Counted from the stretch's first letter, positions 6,058-14,497 are shown. The stretch is DNA of 14,694 nucleotides from JBFEYJ01 sp041546305 (GCA_041546305.1 JBFEWO010000062.1:1-14694); one strand, 5' to 3'. Numbers and translations: made by a program. The notes: a model not told the origin generated them from the letters alone.

Positions 6058-7130
6058 GTCGGATTGAAGCACGTTTTCAGGCGTCATTGGGTGCATTCAA
6101 TCTGGATGTAGACCTGCAATTGCCGGGGCGTGGGGTGATCGCGCTGTTCGGTCACTCCGGCTCAGGCAAGACCACGCTGCTTCGCGGTATTGCGGGGCTG
6201 GAGAGATTTAGCGGGCGGCTGATGGTTAATGGTGAGGTGTGGCAGGATGGAAAGGTTTTTTTGCCGATTCACCGCCGGCCGCTCGGTTATGTGTTTCAGG
6301 AGGCGAGTCTGTTTCCCCACCTGAGTGTAAAGAAAAATCTCACCTTCGGGTTGCAGCGTATTCCGCCAGCGGAGCGCCAGATCGAGCTGGCGCAGGTGGT
6401 GGAGTGGCTGGGCATTGCGCACTTGCTCGATCGCAATCCACAGCGTCTTTCCGGGGGAGAGCGCCAGCGGGTTGCCATTGCCCGGGCGCTGCTCACCAGC
6501 CCGCGCCTGTTGCTGATGGATGAGCCGCTCTCTGCACTGGATGAGCGCAGCAAACAAGAGATCCTTCCCTATCTGGAGCGGCTGCATGACGCGCTTTCGA
6601 TTCCGGTGATCTATGTTAGCCATTCGACCGATGAGGTGGCCAGGCTGGCTGATTACCTGGTGTTAATGGAGCAAGGTAAAGTGCAGGCATCGGGCCCCAT
6701 CGCCGAGGTAATGACGCGTCTCGATTTGTCGATTGCCCGAGGACAGGAGGCCGAGTCCATTCTCGACGCGGTGGTATCGGCCCATCAGCCGGAATATCAC
6801 ATGACGCAACTCGATACGGCAGGTGGTACGGTGAATACCCGTCTGATCGAATCTACGGTAGGAAGCCATCAGCGGGTGCGGATCCATGCCCGGGATGTGA
6901 GCATCGCTTTGAGTCCGCAAAAAGACAGCAGTATTCTCAATGTGCTGCCGGCAAAAGTCCTGGAAATTGCGCCAATGACAGACTGGCAAATGCTCGTCCG
7001 TCTTGGGCTGGGGCCCGACGCATCGGTCCCGCTACTGGCAAGGATCACCCGCAAGTCTTATGTCCAGTTAGATCTCAAACCGGGACGTGAGGTGTTTGCT
7101 CAGGTGAAGAGTGTGGCGCTCGCCGAGTAG
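6054..7130 (+). CDS. modC: Molybdate ABC transporter ATP-binding protein
   Basis: A 358-residue ModC ATPase. Walker A is GHSGSGKTT (33-41), the Q-loop glutamine is Q82, the signature is LSGGERQRV (132-140), Walker B is LLLMDEP (152-158), and the switch histidine is H190. A C-terminal TOBE/Mop domain (about 293-356) ends the protein, as usual for ModC. The domain can bind molybdate and inhibit transport when internal Mo is high. ATP hydrolysis here powers ModB. The gene is translationally coupled to modB through the ATGA overlap. A weak hairpin (GTCAC at 7130-7134, GTGAC at 7145-7149) follows the stop but lacks a T-tract, so some transcription may continue into the next operon. Confidence 0.96.
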   Translation: MSRIEARFQASLGAFNLDVDLQLPGRGVIALFGHSGSGKTTLLRGIAGLERFSGRLMVNGEVWQDGKVFLPIHRRPLGYVFQEASLFPHLSVKKNLTFGLQRIPPAERQIELAQVVEWLGIAHLLDRNPQRLSGGERQRVAIARALLTSPRLLLMDEPLSALDERSKQEILPYLERLHDALSIPVIYVSHSTDEVARLADYLVLMEQGKVQASGPIAEVMTRLDLSIARGQEAESILDAVVSAHQPEYHMTQLDTAGGTVNTRLIESTVGSHQRVRIHARDVSIALSPQKDSSILNVLPAKVLEIAPMTDWQMLVRLGLGPDASVPLLARITRKSYVQLDLKPGREVFAQVKSVALAE

Positions 7131-7157
7131 TCACAAAGGCGCTCGTGACGTGTTAGA

Positions 7158-7177
7158 GTAGTGTGAAGTAGTGTGAA
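7158..7177 (+). repeat. Two tandem copies of a 10-bp unit
   Basis: GTAGTGTGAA occurs twice in direct tandem (7158-7167 and 7168-7177), in the 70-bp gap between modC and the LolA-like gene. It could be a regulator binding repeat or a chance duplication. I saw no clear sigma-70 promoter in this gap. Confidence 0.45.
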
Positions 7178-7200
7178 AGAGTTTGCGGAAGGAGGGCAAC

Positions 7201-7974
7201 ATGCTTGTGCCAAAGGCAGCGTGGAGAAAAACGGCAATAGCCGCAGTGCTTCTACCGTTGTTGCTTGCCGCGTTCCCTGTACAGGGGATGGAGGTCGAGG
7301 AGCTGATCCGCCACATCGACCGCCTTTGGCGTGGTGAAACCTCGCAAGCCAACATGTCGATGACGGTCAAGACCCGCCGTTATGAGCGCACTATGACCAT
7401 GGAGGCCTGGTCCCGTGGCAAGGACTACTCTCTGGTCGTCATTCGCGAGCCGGTCAAGGACCGAGGCATCGCCACCCTCAAGGTAGAGGAGAATATCTGG
7501 AATTACCTGCCGAAGATCAATCGGGTGACCAAGGTCCCTGCCAGCATGATGGGTGGCTCCTGGATGGGGAGTCACTTTACCAATGATGATCTGATCAAGG
7601 AGAGCACTTTCGAGGACGATTATACTTCTCAGATCAGTTTTGAGGGCGAGCGGGACGGCAAGGCGATCTATGAGGTGACCTCCTTACCCAAACCCGATGC
7701 TGCTGTGGTATGGGGAAAGGTGGTGATGACCATTGATCAGCAAAGCCTCGCGCCCCTCCAGGCGCTTTACTATGACGAGGAGGGCGCTTTGGTGCGAACA
7801 CTGAGCTTTGAGCAGCACGAACAGATCGAGGGGCGCACCATTCCTATGCGTCTGGCGCTGCAACCGGAGGACAAGCCTGACGAGGCCACGGTTATCGTCT
7901 ATCACGATATCGAGTTCGGCGTGCCGCTGGAGGAATCCTTCTTCTCTTTGCAGAACCTGAAGCAGCGCCGTTGA
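7201..7974 (+). CDS. LolA-like periplasmic outer-membrane lipoprotein-sorting protein (COG2834 type)
   Basis: A 257-residue secreted protein. A signal peptide covers about residues 1-29 (basic N-terminus, then TAIAAVLLPLLLAAFPVQG). The mature part carries hallmarks of the LolA-related COG2834 family: NIWNYLPKINRVTKVP, MGGSWMGSHFTNDDL and late beta strands. Such proteins have a LolA/LolB-like half-barrel that shields acyl chains in the periplasm. Next to two Lol-type permeases, an ATPase and a barrel, it is probably the periplasmic carrier of that machine. ATG 7201 is chosen because GGAGGG at 7191-7196 precedes it. An in-frame TTG at 7183 would place the ribosome site inside the gene. It differs from housekeeping LolA in length and motif, so it is likely a specialised paralogue. 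Confidence 0.88.
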   Translation: MLVPKAAWRKTAIAAVLLPLLLAAFPVQGMEVEELIRHIDRLWRGETSQANMSMTVKTRRYERTMTMEAWSRGKDYSLVVIREPVKDRGIATLKVEENIWNYLPKINRVTKVPASMMGGSWMGSHFTNDDLIKESTFEDDYTSQISFEGERDGKAIYEVTSLPKPDAAVVWGKVVMTIDQQSLAPLQALYYDEEGALVRTLSFEQHEQIEGRTIPMRLALQPEDKPDEATVIVYHDIEFGVPLEESFFSLQNLKQRR

Positions 7975-7982
7975 GCTTTTCC

Positions 7983-9299
7983 ATGCAACACCATCATAAT
8001 GCTTCCGTGCTCAGTCGTTTGCCGATGTTGCTGTATATCGCCTGGCGTAACATCTGGCGAAATCCGGTACGCAGCATTCTTACGATCTCGGCACTGGCCG
8101 GCGGCCTGATCATGGTGATCCTCTATGCATCACTGCTCGAGGGGATGAGCCGCCAAATGGTGAAGTTTGCCACAGAGATCTCTACTGGCCACCTGCAGAT
8201 TCACCGCCAGGCCTTTGTCGATGATCAGGACCTCTATGCCACGTTGCCCTGGTCATACATGACCCGCATCGAACAGGACAATCATGGGATACACGTGGCG
8301 CCCCGTCTTTATGCCGCCGGCCTGGCCAGCACCCGGGACACCTCCAACGGAGTCCTGATCAAGGCGGTGGACCCTGAGCGGGAGCTTCAAGTCACCCTGA
8401 TGCTCGATCATGTGAGAAGCGGCAAGATTGAGTTCGGTCCGGCCTCACCCAGTGCCGAAGGCCTGCCGCGAGACAATGTGGTGATCGGCGCACAGTTGGC
8501 GAAGAATATGCAGATTGGCCAGGGCAGCGAACTGGTGCTGGTCACCCAGGCGGCTGATGGCAGCATTGGCAATGCGCTTTATCGGGTCGCGGCAGTGCTC
8601 AAGCCCCTGGAGCCCAATTTCGATCGCATGGGTGTGCTCATGTCGATCAAGTCCTTCCAGCAACTGATGTATCTGGAGGATGGCTTTCATGAGCTGGCCA
8701 TCAGGTTGGATGACCCAACGGCGCTGGAAACCGTACAGGCGGAACTCCGGGAAGAACTCAAGCGTTTGGTGCAGCAACAGCCGCTGGACGAACTGGGCGG
8801 GGCACCATTGGTACGCAACTGGCGCGAATTGAGCCCAACGCTGGCTGACATGTTGGAGCTGAGTAATACCTTTCTGCTGATCGTCGGTTTTATCGTCGTC
8901 GGGCTTGCCTCACTGGGGATGCTCAATACCATGTTGATGGCGGTGCATGAGCGTACCCATGAGTTTGGCATCCTGCTTGCCCTCGGCATGAAACGACGCT
9001 GGTTGCTGCTGATGGTGCTGCTCGAATCGTTCTTCCTGGCGTTGGTGTCGGCGCTGGTCGGCTCACTGCTCGGGGTGCTTATCGCTGGGTATTTTGAGGA
9101 GCATGGCATCGACTTCAGTGAATCAATGCCCGACGGCTACGATTGGGCGGGGATGGTTTTCGAACCGGTAATGACCGGTTATCTGCAGCCCTACGATGTG
9201 GTTTATGCCAGTGTTCTGATGATTCTCATTACCCTGTTGGCCTCACTGATGCCCTCGTGGCGCACGGTGCGGTTAAAGCCGGCGGAGGTGATGCGATGA
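7983..9299 (+). CDS. ABC transporter permease, FtsX/LolC-E type (first of pair)
   Basis: A 438-residue permease with the LolC/E and MacB topology. One helix lies near residues 32-53, followed by a periplasmic domain of about 240 residues. Three more helices lie near 297-320, 340-370 and 406-424. The FtsX core is seen in MLNTMLMAVHERTHEFGILLALG and the C-terminal RTVRLKPAEVMR. The short cytoplasmic N-terminus, YIAWRNIWRNPVRS, is the coupling helix typical of the family. It should extract a lipidated or lipid substrate from the outer leaflet of the inner membrane rather than pump a soluble solute. ATG 7983 is used; an in-frame TTG at 7971 overlaps the previous stop and is less likely. It is coupled by ATGA to its partner permease. 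Confidence 0.9.
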   Translation: MQHHHNASVLSRLPMLLYIAWRNIWRNPVRSILTISALAGGLIMVILYASLLEGMSRQMVKFATEISTGHLQIHRQAFVDDQDLYATLPWSYMTRIEQDNHGIHVAPRLYAAGLASTRDTSNGVLIKAVDPERELQVTLMLDHVRSGKIEFGPASPSAEGLPRDNVVIGAQLAKNMQIGQGSELVLVTQAADGSIGNALYRVAAVLKPLEPNFDRMGVLMSIKSFQQLMYLEDGFHELAIRLDDPTALETVQAELREELKRLVQQQPLDELGGAPLVRNWRELSPTLADMLELSNTFLLIVGFIVVGLASLGMLNTMLMAVHERTHEFGILLALGMKRRWLLLMVLLESFFLALVSALVGSLLGVLIAGYFEEHGIDFSESMPDGYDWAGMVFEPVMTGYLQPYDVVYASVLMILITLLASLMPSWRTVRLKPAEVMR

Positions 9300-10585
9300 G
9301 TTCGTTGCCGAAACATCAGCACAGTCACCTGCCGCTGCGCATCCTTCTGATGCTGGCCTGGCGCAACCTCTGGCGCCATCGTCGTCGCACCCTGATTACC
9401 CTGAGTTCCATCGCCATCGGATTCGGTCTGGCGGTGCTATTTATCGGAATCGGCGACGGCAGTCACAATTCGATGATCCGCAATGCCATCAATCTCGGTG
9501 AGGGCCATCTGGCAGTGCAGCCGCGCGGCTATCTTGAGGCACCGGCCAATCACAAATATTTACCCGACGGCAAGGCGTTGGCAAACAAGATCGAAGCCCT
9601 GGGAATTGTCGGTAGCGTCGAACCGCGTATTTCACTACAGGTCCTTGCCAGTACCGCCAACAATTCGGTGGGCGCCGCGCTGGAAGGGATGGCCGCCGCG
9701 GGTGATCCGAGGGTGGCGATGCTCAGGCCGCAACTTATCGAAGGAGAGTGGCTGGAGTCGGATGATGTTCGCGGCATCGTGATCGGCGATGGCATGGCCG
9801 GCAAACTCAAGGCGCGGGTCGGCAGCAAAGTGGTGCTGATGGCAGGCAAAGAGGGGGGCGATTCTCAGGCGCAGCTCGGTCGGGTGCGCGGTATCTTCGA
9901 CTCCCGTGTCGAGGAGCTGGACGATTTTCTTGTCCTCAGCAGTCTTGGGTTTGCACGTCGCTTTCTCGAAGGGGAGGGGGCGGATCCGGCACAGGACCCG
10001 ATCACCCGTTTTTCCGTTTTTCTCGATGATCCCGACACCCTGGAGCATTGGAAAACGGTACTTAAACAAGCGGTGGCAAACGATCGCATTGCGGTGCTCG
10101 ACTGGCGGGAGATGATGCCGCAGCTGGTGCAATTTATCATCATCGATGATGCGGGCAACTATGTATTCCTCATTATCATTTTGGTGATGGTCGTGTTTGG
10201 CATTATCAATACCGTGTTAATGAGTGTGCTCGAGCGCACCCGTGAATTCGGTCTGTTGCGCGCACTGGGATTGAGCCGTCATCACCTGTTGCTGCTGGTG
10301 TTTTGCGAATCGCTGCTGCTCAGCCTACTGGCGGTGGGAGTTGGCTGGGTCGTTGGCGGCGGCATGCACCTTTGGTTTTCCACCCACGGCATCGATTTCT
10401 CGGCGCTGATGGCAGAGGGCACCTCGATTATGGGGACCTTCATGGACCCAATTGTCTATACCGAACTGTCTCATGAGCGCGTGATCCAGCTGACGGCCAT
10501 TGTCTTTATTGCCACGCTTGCGTCCGGGATCTATCCGGCGATCAAGGCGGCGCGGGTGACACCGGTACAGGCACTTCGCACCTGA
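9296..10585 (+). CDS. ABC transporter permease, FtsX/LolC-E type (second of pair)
   Basis: This 429-residue partner permease has the same topology as its neighbour: helices near 33-53, 289-312, 330-356 and 396-413. Its large periplasmic domain is followed by INTVLMSVLERTREFGLLRALG and ends IKAARVTPVQALRT. Both permeases share the AWRNLWRHRRRT-type N-terminus and a GIDFS segment before the last helix, which points to an old duplication and a heterodimer. The open frame extends upstream to 9143, but that stretch overlaps the first permease in another frame. ATG 9296, overlapping the stop as ATGA, is the natural start. The ATPase gene follows 21 bp downstream. Confidence 0.9.
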   Translation: MSSLPKHQHSHLPLRILLMLAWRNLWRHRRRTLITLSSIAIGFGLAVLFIGIGDGSHNSMIRNAINLGEGHLAVQPRGYLEAPANHKYLPDGKALANKIEALGIVGSVEPRISLQVLASTANNSVGAALEGMAAAGDPRVAMLRPQLIEGEWLESDDVRGIVIGDGMAGKLKARVGSKVVLMAGKEGGDSQAQLGRVRGIFDSRVEELDDFLVLSSLGFARRFLEGEGADPAQDPITRFSVFLDDPDTLEHWKTVLKQAVANDRIAVLDWREMMPQLVQFIIIDDAGNYVFLIIILVMVVFGIINTVLMSVLERTREFGLLRALGLSRHHLLLLVFCESLLLSLLAVGVGWVVGGGMHLWFSTHGIDFSALMAEGTSIMGTFMDPIVYTELSHERVIQLTAIVFIATLASGIYPAIKAARVTPVQALRT

Positions 10586-10606
10586 TTAATAAAAGGTTTA
10601 TGTCTT

Positions 10607-11311
10607 ATGGCACTTCTGACACTTAACGATATCGGCAAACGCTACCGTCAGGGCGAGGTGGAGGTACAGGCGCTCGCACACATCGATCTCAAGCTCAAGG
10701 AGGGAGAATTCGCCGCCCTGGTTGGCCCTTCCGGATCGGGAAAGACAACGCTGCTTAATATTATCGGGGGACTCGATGCGCCTACCAGCGGTAGCGCCCA
10801 CCTCAACGGCACCGATATCAGTCAGTTGAGCGAAGGGGAGTTGTCGGACTTTCGGCTGTTTCAACTGGGATTTATTTTCCAGGCCTATAACCTGGTGCCG
10901 GTGCTGAGCGCACTGGAGAATGTGGAGCTGGTGATGGTGCTGCAGGGACGTCATGTGGACGAGCGACGCGAACGGGCAGAGCACTATTTGGAAATGGTCG
11001 GCCTCAAGGCGATCATGCACCGTCGCCCTGCAGCGCTATCCGGCGGTCAGCAGCAGCGTGTCGCCGTGGCAAGGGCGTTAGCGGCCGGGCCGCGATTGGT
11101 GTTAGCGGATGAACCGACCGCCAACCTCGATTCGGAAAATGCCACCGCACTGCTCGATATCATGCACCGGCTTTCCCACGAAGAGAAAACCACCTTTCTC
11201 TTCTCGACCCACGACCCTCGGGTGATGGAAAGGGCAGAGCGCATCATCACTTTGCGCGATGGTGTTATCGCCAGCGATGAGCTCATTGAACAGTACCATG
11301 CCTTACCGTAG
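10607..11311 (+). CDS. ABC transporter ATP-binding protein, LolD/MacB type
   Basis: A 234-residue ATPase of the MacB/LolD family. Walker A is GPSGSGKTT (40-48), the Q-loop is FQAYNLVP (91-98), the signature is LSGGQQQRVAVARAL (144-158), Walker B is LVLADEPTANLD (164-175), and the switch histidine is H202 (STHDP). It lacks extra C-terminal domains, as expected for Lol-type mechanotransmission systems. It should energise the two permeases encoded just upstream. AAAGG about 10 nt before ATG 10607 serves as a modest ribosome site. The last 14 bases overlap the start of the barrel gene, tying the outer-membrane component to the same message. Confidence 0.94.
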   Translation: MALLTLNDIGKRYRQGEVEVQALAHIDLKLKEGEFAALVGPSGSGKTTLLNIIGGLDAPTSGSAHLNGTDISQLSEGELSDFRLFQLGFIFQAYNLVPVLSALENVELVMVLQGRHVDERRERAEHYLEMVGLKAIMHRRPAALSGGQQQRVAVARALAAGPRLVLADEPTANLDSENATALLDIMHRLSHEEKTTFLFSTHDPRVMERAERIITLRDGVIASDELIEQYHALP

Positions 11312-12515
11312 CAGTATCGCGATCCTGTTACTGCTGCTGTTGGCGCCGACTGTCCATGCTGTCGAATTCACCGGCCGCTTCTCCATGCTAGGTACCACGG
11401 CGGTGGCTGATGCGGGGGATTTCGGCTATCAGTCGACCGGGAGTAATGCGCTCAGCGCAGACCAGCAGAGTGTGAGACTGATGCTCGACGACGTACAGAC
11501 AGCGTCCGAGTGGTCGATACATCTGCGCACCGTGCGTCAGCACCTGAATGGATTTACTGCCGATGCTGTTCACTCCAGCGATCTGTTTCGTTATCGTTAT
11601 GCCGAATTTAGCTTGCTCGACGAGCGGGATACCGACAACACAACGTCTCTTGATTTTGAATACGATCGTTTTTTTTATCGGAAACGCCTCGGCCGTTATA
11701 CGCTAGCGCTAGGGCGTCAGGCCATCGATTGGGGCAGCGGACGACTTTGGCAGCCGCTTAATGTGTTTGGTGCCTTTGCCCCCACCGATCTCGATACCGA
11801 CTATAAACCAGGCATCGATGCGATCACGGTTGATGCATACCCCGGCGCCTTTTCTTCCCTGACCGGGGCATATGTGCTTGGACCCAAATTCGAACCCGAG
11901 ATTGAGGACAGTGCTGCGCTTCATTACCGCAGTCAGCTCGGTGAATCCTCTGAGCTGACATTGGTCGCCGGTAAGGTGATTGGCAATCAAGTCGTTGGCA
12001 CTGCCTTCGAGAGTGCGCTGGGAGGTATGGGCTGGCGGGTCGAGGGGCTTTACTACAAACTCGAACAGAGCGATGAGCGCGCATTTTTCTGGATCGCAGG
12101 CATTGATTATCTCTTCGAAAATGGCACCTCGATCATTCTGGAGTGGTATGACAATAGTCGTGGCGCACTCTATGAATATGAACTGGGTGCAATGAGCAGC
12201 GATCCGCTGGTGGTCTATGGACTACAGCAGCATCTCTCCCGCCAGGTTCTAGGGATGTCGCTGCAGCGCGATCTAACACCGCTGCTGAAAGGTGGTTATA
12301 CCCTGCTGGCCAGTGCGCTGCGGGATGAGAATAATCAATCACACATCTCTTTGCTTCATCAGCTCTATGCAACCTATTCGGTGAGTAACGAATCCGATCT
12401 GTTGATGTCGGTAATATTGGCCAATGGCAAAGGCCTTAATCGTGTGGACGAGCCGCAATCGGAATTCGGTCACCTAGCAAATAGTGCGAGTTTGCGCCTG
12501 CGGTTTTATTTCTGA
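11298..12515 (+). CDS. Outer-membrane beta-barrel protein of the Lol-like operon
   Basis: A 405-residue protein. A clear signal peptide (1-21, hydrophobic Leu run, ending VHA) is followed by alternating amphipathic strands and a C-terminal RLRFYF. The final Phe is typical of BAM-inserted barrels. A motif at about 139-152 (GRQAIDWGSGRLWQ) and the nearby YKPGIDAI recall porin-like barrels; I cannot name the family with certainty. The strand content suggests roughly 16-18 strands, an estimate by eye. ATG 11298 overlaps the ATPase end by 14 bases. An in-frame ATG at 11259 would add residues before the signal peptide and is less likely. Within the operon it is probably the outer-membrane receiver or exit for the LolA-like carrier. 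It ends 17 bp from the convergent sensor gene. Confidence 0.85.
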   Translation: MPYRSSIAILLLLLLAPTVHAVEFTGRFSMLGTTAVADAGDFGYQSTGSNALSADQQSVRLMLDDVQTASEWSIHLRTVRQHLNGFTADAVHSSDLFRYRYAEFSLLDERDTDNTTSLDFEYDRFFYRKRLGRYTLALGRQAIDWGSGRLWQPLNVFGAFAPTDLDTDYKPGIDAITVDAYPGAFSSLTGAYVLGPKFEPEIEDSAALHYRSQLGESSELTLVAGKVIGNQVVGTAFESALGGMGWRVEGLYYKLEQSDERAFFWIAGIDYLFENGTSIILEWYDNSRGALYEYELGAMSSDPLVVYGLQQHLSRQVLGMSLQRDLTPLLKGGYTLLASALRDENNQSHISLLHQLYATYSVSNESDLLMSVILANGKGLNRVDEPQSEFGHLANSASLRLRFYF

Positions 12516-12532
12516 AATATCAAGCTCTAACT

Positions 12533-13480
12533 CTATCCCGCCGTCCCAAACCAGAAGTTCGTCTGCTTCTCCAATAATTCGTTATAGCGCATGTAGTGTG
12601 TGCCATCGCAGGAAAAGGTCAGACTGACCAGTCCGTTGAAAATATTGATGGATGCGGTGCGCAAATAGATGGTTTCATCGCTCAGTCGCAGGGTGCACAT
12701 GGTGTCGAGTATCCTGCTGATATCATCTTGCGGGATGATGGTGTTTGATTCATAGGGCTGGCTCGGATAGACCAGGCAGATATCCGGGTCACTGAGTGCA
12801 TTGTGATCCAGCATACGATAGCGATACGGATCATCCTTCATCCAGATAATGACCTGGCTGCTGGAGAAATGGATTTGGCACTGAAACACCCCGCGCTCGG
12901 TCAATAATTCTTCCAGGATGGAGAGGGATTGTTCCATGTTCTGATCCATCGGACTCTCGATACGGCACTGTTGGAATACGGTGCCACGGATAGCCGGATC
13001 CCCCTTTATCTGGCGCCACTCTTCCGGTTCATCATAGAGCGTAGAGGTCACCGGCAGATCACGTAACATGAAATTCGCACCAATGAAGCCGAGGTCGTTA
13101 TCTCCCTTACTCACCACCTGCAGGGCGGTCAGTGCCGGATGGTGGGTAAAATGGCTGATGTAGGCATCCGATAACAAATAACCCCATGCGGGCACGTTTT
13201 CCTGCATGTAGGGTCGGTCTGAGCGATTGCGTCCATAATGGCCGCGCTGGATACCCGTTGCACCGACATTATCACTGATTTGCACTCCCTCCGTGGTAAC
13301 GGCATAGAGAAAATTGCAGAAGGGGATAGTGGCATGGTTCTCACGTAGTACCTGATTTAATGCGAGTCGATTACCCCAGTGTGGAACACATTTATCTGCT
13401 AGTAGCAGCAGAGGCGTGCGAAGCACTTCGGCGAGTTCCGCTCGCTGCTGATAGATACTGTCCTGCCATGAGTTGGTCAT
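12533..13480 (-). CDS. PDC/Cache-type sensor domain protein (soluble)
   Basis: A 315-residue protein without signal peptide or membrane helices. Residues about 40-145 look like a PDC/Cache ligand-binding fold: IPFCNFLYAVTTEG, ISDNVG, RSDRPYMQ, and LLSDAYISHFTHHPALTALQVVS, followed by GFIGANFMLRDLP. The remaining part (about 150-315) is conserved in style (IKGDPAIRGTVFQQ, SCDGTHYMRYNELL) but I cannot name it. No kinase, GGDEF or methyl-accepting output domain is present, so it may be a stand-alone sensor acting through a partner. ATG 13480 is preferred because GGAGGA precedes it by 7 nt. An upstream in-frame TTG at 13507 is weaker. Expression and ligand are unknown. Confidence 0.82.
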   Translation of the reverse strand: MTNSWQDSIYQQRAELAEVLRTPLLLLADKCVPHWGNRLALNQVLRENHATIPFCNFLYAVTTEGVQISDNVGATGIQRGHYGRNRSDRPYMQENVPAWGYLLSDAYISHFTHHPALTALQVVSKGDNDLGFIGANFMLRDLPVTSTLYDEPEEWRQIKGDPAIRGTVFQQCRIESPMDQNMEQSLSILEELLTERGVFQCQIHFSSSQVIIWMKDDPYRYRMLDHNALSDPDICLVYPSQPYESNTIIPQDDISRILDTMCTLRLSDETIYLRTASINIFNGLVSLTFSCDGTHYMRYNELLEKQTNFWFGTAG

Positions 13481-13534
13481 AAAATGTTCCTCCAGTCGTG
13501 TAGCCAAAGAAACATTCCCTGTCTAGGGGCAATG

Positions 13535-13551
13535 GTCCGGTAAGTCCGGAC
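13535..13551 (-). promoter_or_regulatory. Leader hairpin upstream of the sensor gene
   Basis: GTCCGG-TAAGT-CCGGAC is a perfect 6-bp stem with a 5-nt loop, about 55 bp upstream of the sensor start. It could be an operator or an RNA structure in the leader. No matching copy was noticed elsewhere in the window. Confidence 0.4.
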
Positions 13552-13745
13552 AGCCCGGTACATGGTCTAAGTGGATGGGAAATGTGTAAGGGAAAGAACG
13601 GTGTTGTTCTCTTTCAATAAACGAAGTGTAGACAATGCATTCGAATTTTGAATCGAAAAAGGATAAATACAACCCGGTGGTAACAGGAATGATGTGAGGT
13701 GCTAATGGCGATCGCTGTTGTCAATTTCTTCAGCAAGTGACGTGT

Positions 13746-13774
13746 TGACAGTGAACTTTCAATTGAAACTGTCA
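13746..13774 (-). terminator. Inverted repeat after the glutamine amidotransferase gene
   Basis: TGACAGT (13746-13752) pairs with ACTGTCA (13768-13774). The region between includes a 12-bp palindrome, TTTCAATTGAAA (13757-13768), that shares one base with the right arm. It begins 15 bp past the gene's stop on the minus strand. A smaller stem, CAGCC/GGCTG, lies between. There is no clean U-tract, so it may be a rho-assisted end, a message stabiliser or an operator. Confidence 0.4.
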
Positions 13775-13788
13775 GCCTTCACGGGCTG

Positions 13789-14496
13789 TCACTTTGGAGA
13801 CATCGTCAATGTCTCCATATACTCCAGGAAAACCTGCATCAGACGATTGATTTCAGTGAACCGTTGTTGATTGGCGAGTATTTCATCCTCTTTCTGGATG
13901 AAGGGCGCCGTGACCAGTTCATCCGCGCCGTTAATAATGAGACTTTCTGCGCTAGCTAAAGTGGTTTCCAAATGGAACTGCAGAGCAACGATTTTGTTGT
14001 CATAGATAAATCCCTGATTTTCACACACCGTGCTCGAGGCGATGCGTATAGCGCCTTCGGGGAGACTGAAGGTTTCACCGTGCCAGTGAAAGACCTCCAT
14101 CACCTCAGGCAGTTGCTGCCCGAGTGCGGTAGCAGTGAAATCCGGCGTGAGGGTGATGGGGTACCAGCCGATCTCCTTTTCCTTGCCAGGAGTGACCTTG
14201 CCACCAAGGGCTTCGGCAAGGAGTTGCGCCCCAAGACAGATCCCCAGGATCGGTTTGCCCGCATCGATAACCTGCTGAATGAACCACTTCTCGGCTTTTA
14301 ACCACACATGCTCGTAAATGTCATGTACGCTCATCGGGCCGCCAAGGAGGAGCAACATATCGAAACGATCCAAAGCCGGTAGGTGGTCACCAGCGTAAAG
14401 ACGGGTTTGGCTGAGCGTATGACCGTTTGCGTCAGCCCACTGTTCGATACTGCCAGGGCCTTCGAAGGGCACGTGTTGCAGAATGTGGATTCTCAT
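13789..14496 (-). CDS. Class I glutamine amidotransferase (GMP-synthase-like stand-alone domain)
   Basis: A 235-residue stand-alone GATase1 domain protein. The nucleophile is C87 in GICLGAQLLAEALGG; H175 and E177 in QFHLE complete the triad. LLLLGGPMSVHD (48-59) forms the usual oxyanion-strand region. Such proteins release ammonia from glutamine or act on gamma-glutamyl compounds; the acceptor is unknown since no synthase domain is attached. The Pro of the common HPE triad is Leu here, a variant seen in other stand-alone members. ATG 14496 is taken as the start. A TTG at 14511 lies within the heptamer repeat. No Shine-Dalgarno is visible, because TTGAACC repeats run right up to the start codon. 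It reads the same way as the permease fragment 126 bp upstream. Confidence 0.9.
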   Translation of the reverse strand: MRIHILQHVPFEGPGSIEQWADANGHTLSQTRLYAGDHLPALDRFDMLLLLGGPMSVHDIYEHVWLKAEKWFIQQVIDAGKPILGICLGAQLLAEALGGKVTPGKEKEIGWYPITLTPDFTATALGQQLPEVMEVFHWHGETFSLPEGAIRIASSTVCENQGFIYDNKIVALQFHLETTLASAESLIINGADELVTAPFIQKEDEILANQQRFTEINRLMQVFLEYMETLTMSPK

Positions 14497-14497
14497 G

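Larger units (their letters stand above)
13481..13788. other. 308-bp intergenic region between sensor and amidotransferase genes
   Basis: No gene is supported here. On the minus strand, TTCAAA (13647-13652) and TACACT (13625-13630) are 16 bp apart and could be a weak sigma-70 promoter for the sensor gene. A 6-bp hairpin (13535-13551) lies in its leader. A larger inverted repeat (13746-13774) lies just past the amidotransferase stop. Local base composition is more AT-rich than in the flanking genes. Confidence 0.5.

Noticed and set aside
6162..6623. 153-codon minus-strand open frame opposite modC
   Set aside because: It lies over the conserved Walker and signature region of ModC and has no recognisable domain.
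7130..7149. Intrinsic terminator after modC
   Set aside because: Only a 5-bp stem with a 10-nt loop and no T-tract; too weak to call as a feature.
9143..9295. Upstream extension of the second permease
   Set aside because: It overlaps the end of the first permease; the ATGA overlap start at 9296 gives the family-like N-terminus.
9635..10132. 165-codon minus-strand open frame opposite the second permease
   Set aside because: Shadow of a well-supported FtsX-type permease; no ribosome site or family resemblance.
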